Source: Oscillospiraceae bacterium (GTDB lineage: Bacteria; Bacillota; Clostridia; Oscillospirales; CAG-272). From it: a stretch of DNA of 64,000 nucleotides. Under the pieces are notes generated by a model. That model made no database searches and was not told where the DNA came from. It saw only the letters and a list, made by a program, of their open reading frames with translations. The position numbers and the translations under genes are program-made. This document shows, one piece after another, positions 43,806 to 53,092 of the stretch (position 1 is its first letter; each line of letters opens with the position of its first letter). Where the stretch lies: assembly GCA_015064555.1 (NCBI GenBank), contig SVRZ01000010.1:1-64000 (forward strand). The letters run 5' to 3'.

Positions 43806-44792
43806 TCAGAAGAACTCTTTAGTGAAATATATCTCGTTTTTCGGTATTGAAAACTCCTTACCGTTCAGGTACTCAAGCACGGTGGGCTCGCCCTCAAAGG
43901 AGAAGCGGAGCTTATAGGAGCAGAGCGCCTGATGCTTATAGCCCCTCGCTCTGTCGTCCTTATTTTTGCCGTACTTTCCGTCACCGATAAGGGGATGACC
44001 GATATATGCCATATGAGCTCTTATCTGATGCGTTCTTCCGGTAAGAAGATCTACCTCGACAAGAGCACATCCCGCCTTTTGAGCAACAGTGCGGTAACGG
44101 GTTATTATCTCCTTTGCGCCTCTTGGCGGATTTTTCTCAAAGACGCGTACCGTGTTAGTCTTTTCGTCCTTTATAAGGTATCCGCGGAGCGTTGCCGTTC
44201 TTTCCTTGGGTATGCCGTGAACGGCGGCGAGATAGAATTTGTTTATCTCGCGGAGCTTGATCTTTTCGTTCATAACGCGGAGCGACTCGGCGTTCTTCGC
44301 CGCGATAACTATGCCCTGAGTATTCCTGTCGATACGGTTGCAAAGAGCAGGCGCAAAGCTCTGCTCGGCATCGGGATCGTATTCGCCCTTATCGTAAAGG
44401 TAGCTCTGGATATAGGTTATGAGCGTATTTGATTTCGTGCTTTCGTCCTCGTGGACGGATAGTCCTGGAGGCTTATTAACGAGGATGATATTCTCGTCCT
44501 CGTATATTATATCCAGCTCTGCGCGCACCCTCGCAAGACTGTCTGCCGAGAGGTCGCTGCCCTCCGAGAGAGGATTCTTTTTTCCTTTTTCAAAAAACTC
44601 GTCGGCAAGGAAGCACTGAACTGTATCTCCCTCGCACAGCTTCATGCTAGCCTCCGCGCGCTTGCGGTTGACCTTGATCTTCTTGAGTCTTATCGACTTG
44701 TAAAGCAGACTCATAGGAATATCAAGTGCCTTGGTTATGAATTTATCGAGTCTTTGACCTGCGTCGTTTTTTCCTATCTGCAGCTCGCGCAT
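43806..44792 (-). CDS. RluA-family pseudouridine synthase
   Basis: About 328 residues; isomerises uridine in rRNA or tRNA. An S4 RNA-binding domain (residues 1-75, GQRLDKFI... IRLKKIKVNRKRAE) is followed by the catalytic domain with NRIDRNTQGIVI, whose Asp is the nucleophile, and GRTHQIRAHMAYIGHPLIGD. The start MRELQIGKNDAG at 44792 lies 1 base after the upp stop; the frame is open 17 codons further but runs into upp. Which uridine it modifies cannot be told. Confidence 0.92.
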   Translation of the reverse strand: MRELQIGKNDAGQRLDKFITKALDIPMSLLYKSIRLKKIKVNRKRAEASMKLCEGDTVQCFLADEFFEKGKKNPLSEGSDLSADSLARVRAELDIIYEDENIILVNKPPGLSVHEDESTKSNTLITYIQSYLYDKGEYDPDAEQSFAPALCNRIDRNTQGIVIAAKNAESLRVMNEKIKLREINKFYLAAVHGIPKERTATLRGYLIKDEKTNTVRVFEKNPPRGAKEIITRYRTVAQKAGCALVEVDLLTGRTHQIRAHMAYIGHPLIGDGKYGKNKDDRARGYKHQALCSYKLRFSFEGEPTVLEYLNGKEFSIPKNEIYFTKEFF

Positions 44793-44793
44793 T

Positions 44794-45423
44794 TTATTTC
44801 GTACCGAATATCCTGTCGCCCGCATCTCCAAGACCGGGAACAATGTATGCGTGATCGTTCAGACGTTCATCGAGCGCGGCACAGAAAATATCAACGTCGG
44901 GATGATCCTCCATAACCTTCTTCACTCCTTCGGGAGCGGCAACGAGGCACATAAGGACCAGTCTCTCCGCACCGTATTTTTTGACCATACCGAGCGCATC
45001 GGATGCCGAGCCGCCCGTGGCGAGCATAGGATCGACAACTATAACGTATCTTTCGGAGATATCGGGGGGCATCTTGCAGTAATATTCAACAGGCTCGTGC
45101 GTTTCGGGATCTCTGTAAAGACCGATATGACCGACTCTTGCATTGGGCATAAGCTTCAACAGACCGTCAACCATACCGAGTCCGGCTCTGAGTATTGGAA
45201 CTATCGCAGGCTTCTTTCCCGAGAGCCTTTTCTGGATGCTCTTGCATATAGGCGTTTCGATCTCGTAATCCTCAAGCGGAAGATTTGCCGTAACCTCGTA
45301 GCCCATCAGCATCGAAATCTCGTCAAGCAGAGTGCGGAAGTCCTTAGAGGGGGTGTCCTTGGATCTCATTATCGAAAGCTTATGGCATATAAGCGGATGA
45401 TTTATAACGTGAAGCTCGCTCAT
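44794..45423 (-). CDS. upp: Uracil phosphoribosyltransferase
   Basis: 209 residues; makes UMP from uracil and PRPP in pyrimidine salvage. The start [20 protein letters not shown] follows GAGGACG. The PRPP loop is [12 protein letters not shown], and the uracil-binding end [11 protein letters not shown] is intact. It shares a transcript with the pseudouridine synthase, a plausible pyrimidine and RNA-uridine link, though perhaps chance. Confidence 0.96.
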   Translation of the reverse strand: MSELHVINHPLICHKLSIMRSKDTPSKDFRTLLDEISMLMGYEVTANLPLEDYEIETPICKSIQKRLSGKKPAIVPILRAGLGMVDGLLKLMPNARVGHIGLYRDPETHEPVEYYCKMPPDISERYVIVVDPMLATGGSASDALGMVKKYGAERLVLMCLVAAPEGVKKVMEDHPDVDIFCAALDERLNDHAYIVPGLGDAGDRIFGTK

Positions 45424-45461
45424 TTTTACGTCCTCGCAATTCAAGTTTTATTTTCGTCTAT

Positions 45462-45490
45462 AGTATACCGCTTTTCTCTGCCTTTTTCAA
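45462..45490 (-). promoter_or_regulatory. Promoter of upp
   Basis: TTGAAA (45485-45490), 17 bases, TATACT (45462-45467), minus strand. Confidence 0.75.
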
Positions 45491-45603
45491 GAAGCTATCC
45501 CGAATTTTTTAAAATGATGTCAAATCTTCGGGATTTCTCATAAAATATAACGGCAGTTTTTGGATAATATAACATATAAATTTGCTATATTTTCATATTT
45601 CGC

Positions 45604-45632
45604 TTGCAAAAAATGCTTTTCCGGAGTATAAT
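45604..45632 (+). promoter_or_regulatory. Promoter of the nucleotidyltransferase operon
   Basis: TTGCAA (45604-45609), 17 bases, TATAAT (45627-45632), plus strand, about 55 bases before the start. Confidence 0.8.
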
Positions 45633-45688
45633 CTAATGTGGGCGCATCTTAAAGAAGTGCCGCAAAAAATATAATTGTGAGGTTTTTT

Positions 45689-46606
45689 ATGAGCAGCAAA
45701 AATCCCGAGCTTGTCATTCTCGCTGCAGGTATGGGCTCGCGCTATGGCGGTCTGAAGCAGATCGACAGCGTTGATGACGAGGGACACATAATAATAGATT
45801 ACTCGATATACGATGCTATAAAGGCAGGCTTCAAGGATATCACCTTTATAATCAAGCACGAGATCGAGGAAGATTTCAAGGAGATAATGGATAAGCACCT
45901 TGAGGGCAAGGACGTGAGGGTAAAGTACGTTTTCCAGCAGCTCGATATGCTGCCCGAAGGCTTCTCGGTCCCCGAGGGCAGAACAAAGCCCTGGGGCACG
46001 GCGCACGCGATAGCCTGCTGCGACGGAGTCGTTGACGCACCCTTTGCGGTAATAAACGCCGATGACTATTACGGCAGACACGCGTTCGAAAAGATATACG
46101 AATTTTTGAGCACCGAGCATCCGACAGATAAGGCGCATTATGCTATGGTAGGCTACAAGATAAAGAATACCGTCACCGATAACGGAGCGGTAGCAAGAGG
46201 CGTATGCTCTATAGGCGAAGACTCTATGCTCGTTGATATAACCGAGCGCACTAAGGTCGGCAAGGACGAGGACGGTATATACTATATCGACGGTGACGAG
46301 CGCTATCCTCTCGATCCCGAAACCACCGTTTCTATGAATCTTTGGGGCTTTTTCACCGATTATATCGGCTTTTGCAAGGACGGCTTTTCGGAATTCCTTC
46401 GCGAAAATCTTCCGAAAAATCCCGAGAAGTGCGAATACTATATGCCGTCGGTGATTTCCCGCCTTCTCGGAGAGGGAAGGGCAGACGTCAAGGTGCTCGA
46501 AAACACCGATAAATGGTACGGTGTTACCTACAAGGAGGATAAGCCGGCAGTAGTCGCGGCTCTCCGCAGACTCAAGGAAGACGGAATCTATCCCGAGGGA
46601 TTTTAA
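45689..46606 (+). CDS. Sugar-phosphate nucleotidyltransferase
   Basis: About 305 residues of the NTP-transferase fold. The nucleotide-binding start is LVILAAGMGSRYGGLKQID; the metal Asp lies in INADDYYG. Such enzymes join a sugar-1-phosphate to a nucleotide to give an NDP-sugar. The sub-type resembles those found beside N-acetylhexosamine 1-kinases in clostridia, so it could take GlcNAc- or GalNAc-1-phosphate from the fused kinase at 12493, but they lie 31 kb apart and this is inference. The ATG at 45689 follows GTGAGG; an in-frame GTG lies four codons earlier. Confidence 0.82.
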   Translation: MSSKNPELVILAAGMGSRYGGLKQIDSVDDEGHIIIDYSIYDAIKAGFKDITFIIKHEIEEDFKEIMDKHLEGKDVRVKYVFQQLDMLPEGFSVPEGRTKPWGTAHAIACCDGVVDAPFAVINADDYYGRHAFEKIYEFLSTEHPTDKAHYAMVGYKIKNTVTDNGAVARGVCSIGEDSMLVDITERTKVGKDEDGIYYIDGDERYPLDPETTVSMNLWGFFTDYIGFCKDGFSEFLRENLPKNPEKCEYYMPSVISRLLGEGRADVKVLENTDKWYGVTYKEDKPAVVAALRRLKEDGIYPEGF

Positions 46607-46625
46607 AAAGAAAGGATCTTTTACT

Positions 46626-47489
46626 ATGCTTTTCTCAACGCAGACTGAATTTTTAGCACCGAGATACGGATTGGAAGCGGCTGTAGATATGCTTATCGAA
46701 GCAGGCTATCCTGCTATTGATATATCTATGTTTAAGACGGATATGCCTCCGTTTACCGACGACTACCGCGAGGTTGCCGCCCGTCTTCTTGAAAAGGCGA
46801 ATGCGAAGGGTGTGAAATTCATCCAGGCTCATGCTCCCTTCGGCGGCGGATACAAGAGATATACCGAGGAGCTTATTCCGCTTCTGCCGAGAGCATTTGA
46901 GTTCTGCGGACTTCTCGGTATAGAAAACATCGTAGTCCACCCAATTCAGAACGGAAGATATTACGGCAGAGAAAAGGAGCTCTTCGATATGAACGTTGAG
47001 TTCTATCGCTCGCTTGCGCCGCTGGCTAAAAAGCACGGTGTGAAAATAGCTATCGAAAATATGTGGCAGTGGCATCCTGTGAACCGTACTCAGATCATAG
47101 ACGATATCTGCGCTCCGCCCGAGGAGCTTGCGGCTATGTATGACACTCTTGCCGATCCCGAGGCATTCACGGTATGCCTTGATATCGGTCACGTTGCGCT
47201 TTGCGGAAGAGAGCCCGAGGCGGCTATCAGAACTATAGGCTCGCGCATCGGCTGCCTCCACGTTCACGACGTGAATTACCGCGAAGATCTGCACACGCTC
47301 CCCGGTGTATCCAAGATAAACTGGGATAATGTATGTCGTGCACTCGCAGAAATAGGCTATAGCGGAAGTATTAATCTCGAGGCAGACGCCTTCTATTACG
47401 GCTTCCTTCCCGAGCAGCATAAGATAGTCACCAGATTCATGGCAGACACCACGAGGATCCTCGCCGAAAAGGTTGACTTCTATAGATAA
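46626..47489 (+). CDS. Sugar phosphate isomerase/epimerase, TIM-barrel (xylose isomerase-like)
   Basis: 287 residues of the AP-endonuclease-2/xylose-isomerase-like barrel. Metal ligands fit IAIENMW, CLDIGHVAL, HVHDVNY and INLEADAFYY at the usual spacing. Members isomerise or epimerise sugars and inositols; the exact substrate is unknown. It starts 20 bases after the nucleotidyltransferase, behind AAAGGA, in the same operon. Confidence 0.87.
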   Translation: MLFSTQTEFLAPRYGLEAAVDMLIEAGYPAIDISMFKTDMPPFTDDYREVAARLLEKANAKGVKFIQAHAPFGGGYKRYTEELIPLLPRAFEFCGLLGIENIVVHPIQNGRYYGREKELFDMNVEFYRSLAPLAKKHGVKIAIENMWQWHPVNRTQIIDDICAPPEELAAMYDTLADPEAFTVCLDIGHVALCGREPEAAIRTIGSRIGCLHVHDVNYREDLHTLPGVSKINWDNVCRALAEIGYSGSINLEADAFYYGFLPEQHKIVTRFMADTTRILAEKVDFYR

Positions 47490-47508
47490 CTGAAAAGCAA
47501 TACATAAA

Positions 47509-47564
47509 ACAAGGCATCGATGAGCTCACTCTGCCAAGAGTATCTCACCGGTGCCTTGCTTTTG
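47509..47564 (+). terminator. Terminator of the nucleotidyltransferase-isomerase operon
   Basis: CAAGGCA and TGCCTTG pair around an inner TGAG/CTCA helix, followed by CTTTTG. The end is moderately T-rich. Confidence 0.65.
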
Positions 47565-47654
47565 CAATAAAATGACAACTATTATTTACATATTTGCAAT
47601 TTTATAAGTCGATTTTCAAAAATATGGATTGTCAAAATCGGAATTTGCATAGTA

Positions 47655-49091
47655 TTATCTTGTTATAACTGCCGACCACCAAAGGAAGTTCTCCTTGATC
47701 ACGCAGGACTTGAATCCTTTTCCGATGGCTTTGCGATCTGCAATTCCAACCGAATCGTATTTTGTTATAACAACGTCATCCTCCGGGTGTATACGCAGTG
47801 TAGTCTGGTGAGAGGTGATGTTAACGTTGTACCATCCGTCGATCCTCGAATTGATACCGATGCTGAATGACTTGAAATTACGTGCCTGGCAAATGAAGAT
47901 AACGTCGCGGCACTCGCCGTTATACCGAGCTCTTCTTGCGCTGTCCTCCTTCTGCTTCTCAAAGTCCTCTTTTCCGAGGAAATGTGAGCTTACGAACTTG
48001 TCCTCACTAGCCTTCATAAACGGAGCAAGAATTGTCTCGTCGCCTTCCTCCCAGTATATCCCGGCTTGATTCTTTCCGTCTGCAACTGCCGTGACCTCAC
48101 TATAGGGAACACCGTCACGCTTCTCGAAATATACCGCGTGGCATTTGATCGAATTACAGCCTATCTCTTTGACGGATGAAGGAATGTAAAGCGTCAACCG
48201 GCTTGTGAGAAACTTCTCTTTGCAGTTTTCTATGTACTGAAGATTCTTGGAGAGATGGAGCTCGCCCGTCGCAGTAAAGTCTATGCTGAAGCATCTTGTT
48301 ACGGGCACGCCATCCACCTCGCTCGGCATAACAAGCCTACCCGTGTGCGGTCCGGTGTAGTCTATCACAAATGCTTCGTTTTTACCTATGGCTATCTGCC
48401 AGCCGTCTATATTCTTAGTTTCTACGTATTCGTAGAGGAACAGATGCCTTGAGCGGCGGGAGGTATGCTCTCCTGTCTTAAGCGAGAAATATTCGATAGT
48501 TGGATCGTCCTTATAAGCCTCTGTAAATTCCTCTTTTGTTGCCCTTGCGAGAAGAATAAGTCCGATTTTTCTTCCCGGATCGGTAAACCAATCCACGCAT
48601 CTTGTACAGCCCTGAACTCCGAGTGGGAAATTCTCAATGATCTCGGTTTTTCTGAAGGCGAAGTCCTCGATATGCGTAAGTCTGCTGTCAAGAGGGAAGG
48701 TGACCTTCTTTGGCATAGTGTCCTCTGCTACAGATTCGAGAGAGGAGGGGAGAGTCAGATGCTCTAAATCGCATCCGTCAAAGGCACCCTTGCCGATCTT
48801 CTTTATCCCCTCGGGGAGTGTCAGCTCGCGCTTGTTTCCCTTGTATTTTGTGAGCTCGCCGTCCTCAACCTGATACACGGCATCGAACGTCGGTGCATCG
48901 CTTTTTATTTCGGGAGCATCGCTTTCATCCTTACCCGCCTGACCTTTGCCAAAGGTCTCGAGCATATATTTCTCTATGGCCTTTGCGGTTATTATCGGTT
49001 GACCGCATTCAGGGCATATAACGGCATCCCTCTCGGGATCAACCGCAATCTGCTTTCCGCATGCGGTGCATATTGCTATGACGTTTGCCAT
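47655..49091 (-). CDS. Zinc-ribbon leucine-rich repeat protein
   Basis: 478 residues, no signal peptide. An N-terminal zinc ribbon (CTACGKQIAVDPERDAVICP, then ECG, residues 8-32) precedes an LRR_5-like segment (about 80-165: LTLPEGIKKIGKGAFDGCDLEHL) and a long divergent remainder with few recognisable repeats (LHLSKNLQYIENCKEKF, LYIPSSVKEIGCNSI). The start MANVIAIC at 49091 follows GGAG; the frame extends 12 codons more. It is the third LRR_5 protein of the window and, like the one at 17566, appears cytosolic. Function unknown; protein binding is likely. Confidence 0.82.
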   Translation of the reverse strand: MANVIAICTACGKQIAVDPERDAVICPECGQPIITAKAIEKYMLETFGKGQAGKDESDAPEIKSDAPTFDAVYQVEDGELTKYKGNKRELTLPEGIKKIGKGAFDGCDLEHLTLPSSLESVAEDTMPKKVTFPLDSRLTHIEDFAFRKTEIIENFPLGVQGCTRCVDWFTDPGRKIGLILLARATKEEFTEAYKDDPTIEYFSLKTGEHTSRRSRHLFLYEYVETKNIDGWQIAIGKNEAFVIDYTGPHTGRLVMPSEVDGVPVTRCFSIDFTATGELHLSKNLQYIENCKEKFLTSRLTLYIPSSVKEIGCNSIKCHAVYFEKRDGVPYSEVTAVADGKNQAGIYWEEGDETILAPFMKASEDKFVSSHFLGKEDFEKQKEDSARRARYNGECRDVIFICQARNFKSFSIGINSRIDGWYNVNITSHQTTLRIHPEDDVVITKYDSVGIADRKAIGKGFKSCVIKENFLWWSAVITR

Positions 49092-49211
49092 ATCTGTGAT
49101 CTCCTTTTGTTTTTTTGCTTCATGCATTCCAATCCCATTATATCAAAAAAATCATCCCGTGTCAATCCCCGATCAACATCATAGAAAAATACAAAAAAAC
49201 AGATCAACCTA

Positions 49212-49240
49212 TTGCAAAAGCAAAGCTTTTGTGATAGAAT
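49212..49240 (+). promoter_or_regulatory. Promoter of the PHP gene with a palindrome in the spacer
   Basis: TTGCAA (49212-49217), 17 bases, TAGAAT (49235-49240). The inverted repeat CAAAAGC-AAA-GCTTTTG overlaps the -35 and spacer, a good position for a repressor. Confidence 0.7.
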
Positions 49241-49272
49241 CAATATATCACATATCAACGGAGGACAAACCA

Positions 49273-50298
49273 ATGAGAAAATATCTTTTGCCCGAGGAGG
49301 GCAACTTCTATAAAGCAAATCTGCACTGTCACACCACCTTTTCGGACGGCAAAAAAACACCCGCAGAGGTCAAGGAGATATATCAGAATCTCGGCTATTC
49401 GATAGTAGCCTATACCGACCACGATATCCTTATTCCGCATGATGAGCTGACGGATGACGGCTTCCTCGCGCTCCATGGTTTTGAGATGGAGATAAACGAG
49501 CCAAAGACGGAGGGCAAGCTCTTCACAAAGACCTGTCATATCTGCTTTGTTGGTATTGATCCCGAAAATCTCACTCAGCCTATGTGGCACAGATCGAGAT
49601 ATCTTTTCGGAAACGCGGTAAATCACAGAGATGATGTCAGGTTCGACGAATCTCAGCCTGACTATGAGCGTGTATACAGCCCCGAGGGCATTACCGAGAT
49701 AATGAATAAAGGCAGAGAAGCCGGCTTCTTCGTAACCTATAATCACCCCCACTGGTCCAGAGAGGATTTCTCAAACTATAACGGATATTGGGGAATGCAT
49801 GCCTTTGAGATAATGAACGGTTCTTGTAATGCTGCAGGATTTGAGGATTATAATCCAAGAGTATACGATGATATGCTTAAAAACGGAAAGCGTCTTTACT
49901 GCGTGGGAGCAGACGATAATCACAATGTGCATTTCGGAACTCGCAGAAACGATTCGGGCTGGGGATTCACCGTCATCAAGGCAAAGGATCTTGAATACAA
50001 GACTATAACGAGTGCGCTTCTTGCAGGCGATTTCTATGCCTCTGAGGGCCCCGAGATCTATGAGCTCTGGTATGAGGACGGCTTTGTTCACGTAAAGACC
50101 TCGGATGCGGATCGCATCAACATCAATTTTATGATCCGCAAGGGTGGCACGGTTCTTGCTCCCGATGCCGAGTCGGTTGTAAATGAGGCTAAGTTTGCTA
50201 TTCCCGATGAGTGCGGCTATTTCAGAATAACCGTTGTTGATAAGACCGGTAAGCATGCATGTACCAACGCATATTTCATGGATGAGATATTGAAATAA
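49273..50298 (+). CDS. PHP-domain phosphoesterase
   Basis: About 342 residues. The PHP metal motifs are seen: NLHCHTTFSDGKKTP at the N-terminus, YTDHDI, NHPHWS and CVGADDNHN. PHP proteins hydrolyse phosphoesters, such as histidinol phosphate, nucleotides or DNA ends; the substrate here is open. The last 90 residues form a beta-rich tail. It starts behind GGAGGAC; earlier in-frame codons fall within the promoter region and are not used. Single-gene transcript. Confidence 0.86.
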   Translation: MRKYLLPEEGNFYKANLHCHTTFSDGKKTPAEVKEIYQNLGYSIVAYTDHDILIPHDELTDDGFLALHGFEMEINEPKTEGKLFTKTCHICFVGIDPENLTQPMWHRSRYLFGNAVNHRDDVRFDESQPDYERVYSPEGITEIMNKGREAGFFVTYNHPHWSREDFSNYNGYWGMHAFEIMNGSCNAAGFEDYNPRVYDDMLKNGKRLYCVGADDNHNVHFGTRRNDSGWGFTVIKAKDLEYKTITSALLAGDFYASEGPEIYELWYEDGFVHVKTSDADRININFMIRKGGTVLAPDAESVVNEAKFAIPDECGYFRITVVDKTGKHACTNAYFMDEILK

Positions 50299-50343
50299 TC
50301 AAAAGCGTCTGCTCGAGAGATTTATAAGCCGCGCGTATAAAAC

Positions 50344-50397
50344 AGCAATGGGACCGGCTCAAATACAGTAAAATGTGTTTGAGCCGGTCCCATTGCT
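50344..50397. terminator. Bidirectional terminator between the PHP gene and glyA
   Basis: A perfect 20-bp stem between 50344-50363 and 50378-50397 with a 14-base loop. On the minus strand a short TTTTAT run follows. It serves two convergent genes. Confidence 0.8.
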
Positions 50398-50414
50398 AAT
50401 GTCATGTTAAATTT

Positions 50415-51662
50415 TTATCTGTAGATCGGATATTTTTTGCAAAGCTCGGCAACCGTTTTTCTGACCTCGTCTGCCGTGCCCTCGTAATCCTTTGCCACCA
50501 TACCGAAGAGGCGCGCGATAGTCTTCATATCCTCGGTGTTAAGACCGCGTGAGGTGACGGCAGGTGTTCCGACGCGAACGCCGGAGGTAACGAATGGCTT
50601 CTCGGGATCGTTGAGGATAGCATTCTTGTTGACGGTTATGCCAACCGAGTCAAGCCTTGCCTCAAATTCCTTACCGGTTATCTTCATGGGGCGAAGGTCA
50701 ACGAGCATGAGATGGTTATCCGTTCCGCCGGAAACAAGGTCAAAGCCCTCCGCCAGCAGTCCCTCTGCAAGAACGCGCGCGTTCTCAACTATTCTTCTCT
50801 GGTACTCCTTGAATTCGTTAGTAAGTGCCTCACCGAAGCAGACAGCCTTTGCGGCGATAACGTGCATAAGAGGTCCGCCCTGAGTTCCGGGGAATATAGC
50901 CTTGTTTATCTTTTTCGCAAGCTCCTCGTTATTTGTGAGTATAAGACCGCCGCGAGGACCGCGGAGAGTCTTGTGAGTGGTGGTGGTAACGATATCCGCA
51001 TAGGGAACGGGCGATGGATGTTCGCCTGCGGCAACAAGGCCTGCGATATGAGCCATATCCACCATAAAGTATGCGCCTACCGAGTGAGCGATCTCTGCCA
51101 TAGTCTTGAAATCTATAACTCTCGGATATGCCGATGCACCCGCAACGATAAGCTTAGGACGGTGCTCCTCTGCGAGTCTGCGGAATTCGTCCATATCGAT
51201 GCGCTCGGTTTCTTCGTTGAGACCGTAGGGAACGAAGTTATAGTAAACACCCGAAATGTTCACAGGGCTTCCATGTGTGAGATGTCCGCCGTGAGCGAGA
51301 TTCATACCCATAACGGTATCGCCGGGCTGAAGCAGAGCAAAGTAAACAGCCGTATTCGCCTGTGCTCCGCTGTGCGGCTGAACGTTTGCGAATCCTGCTC
51401 CAAAGAGCTTCTTCGCGCGCTCTATGGCAATATTCTCGGCAACGTCGACCTCGGCACAACCGCCGTAATAGCGCTTGCCGGGATAACCCTCTGCATATTT
51501 GTTCGTCAGTACCGAGCCCATAGCGCAGAGCACCGCCTCGGAAACCACGTTCTCGGAGGCAATAAGCTCAAGTCCGTTTGCCTGTCTTTCAAATTCCGCA
51601 GTGATCGCCGCCGCGATCTCGGGATCGGTCTTTGCAACCGTGCTTATCATTTCGTTTATCAT
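50415..51662 (-). CDS. glyA: Serine hydroxymethyltransferase
   Basis: 415 residues; the PLP enzyme that turns serine and tetrahydrofolate into glycine and methylene-tetrahydrofolate. The PLP lysine is in [23 protein letters not shown] and [14 protein letters not shown] are typical. The start [16 protein letters not shown] at 51662 follows AAAGGAGC; the open frame extends 15 codons further without a ribosome site. Monocistronic by the flanking terminator. Confidence 0.97.
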   Translation of the reverse strand: MINEMISTVAKTDPEIAAAITAEFERQANGLELIASENVVSEAVLCAMGSVLTNKYAEGYPGKRYYGGCAEVDVAENIAIERAKKLFGAGFANVQPHSGAQANTAVYFALLQPGDTVMGMNLAHGGHLTHGSPVNISGVYYNFVPYGLNEETERIDMDEFRRLAEEHRPKLIVAGASAYPRVIDFKTMAEIAHSVGAYFMVDMAHIAGLVAAGEHPSPVPYADIVTTTTHKTLRGPRGGLILTNNEELAKKINKAIFPGTQGGPLMHVIAAKAVCFGEALTNEFKEYQRRIVENARVLAEGLLAEGFDLVSGGTDNHLMLVDLRPMKITGKEFEARLDSVGITVNKNAILNDPEKPFVTSGVRVGTPAVTSRGLNTEDMKTIARLFGMVAKDYEGTADEVRKTVAELCKKYPIYR

Positions 51663-51752
51663 TGGTGTAGCTCCTTTGTTAAGTTTTACGTATATATTAT
51701 ACAGCATTGATAAGCGAATTACAAGAGAAAACAGAATCTTATTTGCAAATAA

Positions 51753-52085
51753 TTATTTCAGAACGATTACCTCGCATAGCTTTCCGAGCTTTTCCGCATA
51801 GCGTATTACGGATAATGTACCACGGGACTTGCCATCCCAAAAGGCAAGAATTTTATCAGCATAGTCAACTATCAGTTTGTTTCTGACGATGGGGGCGGCA
51901 CGTCCGTAGCATGAGTATTCCGGAAGAAATTCTTTTAAGGTTATGTTGTTTTTCTTTGCGTATTCAGCGGCTAAAGCATCTATTCCGACAGCACCCCCAC
52001 TAACTATTTCGCAAACATCATCCAAAATGTATTCGGCAAGATTTATATCAGTAATACTTCTTGATCCGATAATAGCAAGTTTCAT
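51753..52085 (-). CDS. YAcAr/DUF2493-like small SLOG-superfamily protein
   Basis: 110 residues. A Rossmann-like start MKLAIIGSRSITD and the loop VSGGAVGIDALAAEYA match the SLOG superfamily (DprA/LOG/YAcAr), which binds nucleotide-derived ligands; later DKILAFWDGKSRGTLSVI also fits. The biochemical role of the small YAcAr members is unproven. It is divergent from a small ribbon-helix-helix gene, with a palindrome between the two starts. Confidence 0.8.
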   Translation of the reverse strand: MKLAIIGSRSITDINLAEYILDDVCEIVSGGAVGIDALAAEYAKKNNITLKEFLPEYSCYGRAAPIVRNKLIVDYADKILAFWDGKSRGTLSVIRYAEKLGKLCEVIVLK

Positions 52086-52112
52086 ATTTTTCCTCGTGAT
52101 ATAGATATATTT

Positions 52113-52131
52113 TGAACATATTATGTGTTCA
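52113..52131. promoter_or_regulatory. Palindrome between the SLOG and RHH genes
   Basis: TGAACA-7-TGTTCA centred at 52122, within the 111-base space shared by the divergent genes. A likely operator for the ribbon-helix-helix protein, by position. Confidence 0.5.
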
Positions 52132-52196
52132 CATCAAACAGTTTAGCATAAAATAGATGTAAAGTAAATACATAATAAATTCAAAACGAGGTTTTT

Positions 52197-52370
52197 ATGG
52201 CTACAAAAAGTTTATCTATCAGAATCGAAGAGGGGATGCTCGATAAATTGCACGTAATAGCAGATTACGAGGGAAGGAGCGCAAATAGTCAAATTATAGT
52301 ACTTATCCGCGATCTTATCGAAGCATACGAGGCAAAGCACGGAGAAATAAATACGGGAAAAAGACAATAA
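52197..52370 (+). CDS. Small ribbon-helix-helix (Arc/CopG-like) protein
   Basis: 57 residues: a short beta strand TKSLSIRIEEG, helix MLDKLHVIADYEG, the turn RSANSQ, and helix IIVLIRDLIEAYEAKHGE, the plan of Arc/MetJ-type DNA-binding dimers. It starts at an ATG five bases after GAGG. No toxin gene follows; the nearest partner is the divergent SLOG gene. It may autoregulate through the palindrome between them. Confidence 0.78.
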   Translation: MATKSLSIRIEEGMLDKLHVIADYEGRSANSQIIVLIRDLIEAYEAKHGEINTGKRQ

Positions 52371-52512
52371 ATAAAAAAGAGGAAACCACAGGCGTTTTGC
52401 CTTGACTTCCTCATTTTGCATTTAATATCGAAGGAGTCTGTGTTTTTTTCACAATACCCCGTTTTTATTATGGCTTTACCTGAATGGCTCAGAGCTTTTT
52501 ACGTTCGGATAT

Positions 52513-52890
52513 TTAATTATCCCCGACGAGTCTTATCTCTGCGGCAACTATCTGCGGCGGATAGCTCATCATAACCTGACCGCCGTAGCGGATATCGACG
52601 GTATCTCCTATCTTAAGCTCATCGAGTGTGATCTTGTTCCCGTCCTTATCAAGAAGTCTGGTTTCCGGCGGTGTATGCACAACGTGAGGCCCCGAGGTGT
52701 ATTCGCTTTCAAGCACGTTGACCATAAGTCTGTCGCCAAGCTCAACTATCTCCGCACGCATGGTAACGCTGTCACCGATCTTATCAGCCTCCGCCTTGTC
52801 TTCGTTACCGCTCTGATCATCAGAATTGGTGCAGGCAGAAAGCAGCGCGAAGGAAAGTATGATTAAAATGATTTTTTTAAGATTTCGCAT
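52513..52890 (-). CDS. Lipoprotein, DUF3221-like
   Basis: About 125 residues with signal peptide and lipobox LLSAC, then an acidic linker (DDQSGNEDKAEADK) and a small beta-rich domain: VTMRAEIVELGDRLMVNVL, LDELKIGDTVDIRYGG, IVAAEIRLV. That pattern resembles the OB-like DUF3221 domain of Bacillus YobA-type lipoproteins; the match is by eye. The start at 52890 is the second of two adjacent ATGs, six bases from GGAG. Function unknown; membrane-anchored outside. Confidence 0.75.
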   Translation of the reverse strand: MRNLKKIILIILSFALLSACTNSDDQSGNEDKAEADKIGDSVTMRAEIVELGDRLMVNVLESEYTSGPHVVHTPPETRLLDKDGNKITLDELKIGDTVDIRYGGQVMMSYPPQIVAAEIRLVGDN

Positions 52891-52943
52891 CATTATCTCC
52901 ATAAGCAGTATAGAATAAAGAATCTGACAATTTGTCCTTGCAT

Positions 52944-52972
52944 ATTGTATCATAGAATATACATGTTGTCAA
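52944..52972 (-). promoter_or_regulatory. Promoter of the DUF3221-like lipoprotein
   Basis: TTGACA (52967-52972), 17 bases, TACAAT (52944-52949), minus strand. Confidence 0.82.
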
Positions 52973-53023
52973 CCGCAAAAATATTCAAAAAATGACATGA
53001 TCTAAAAATTAACAAGTCATTCA

Positions 53024-53052
53024 TTGACAATACATATATTCTTTGATATAAT
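53024..53052 (+). promoter_or_regulatory. Promoter of the VTT-domain gene
   Basis: Perfect TTGACA (53024-53029), 17 bases, perfect TATAAT (53047-53052), plus strand. Confidence 0.88.
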
Positions 53053-53092
53053 ATACGCAAAAGAACGAAAAATATCGCACTAGAGGTGAAAA

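Noticed and set aside
45423-45688. A riboswitch between upp and the nucleotidyltransferase gene
   Set aside because: Only two divergent promoters are visible; there is no terminator or conserved aptamer sequence.
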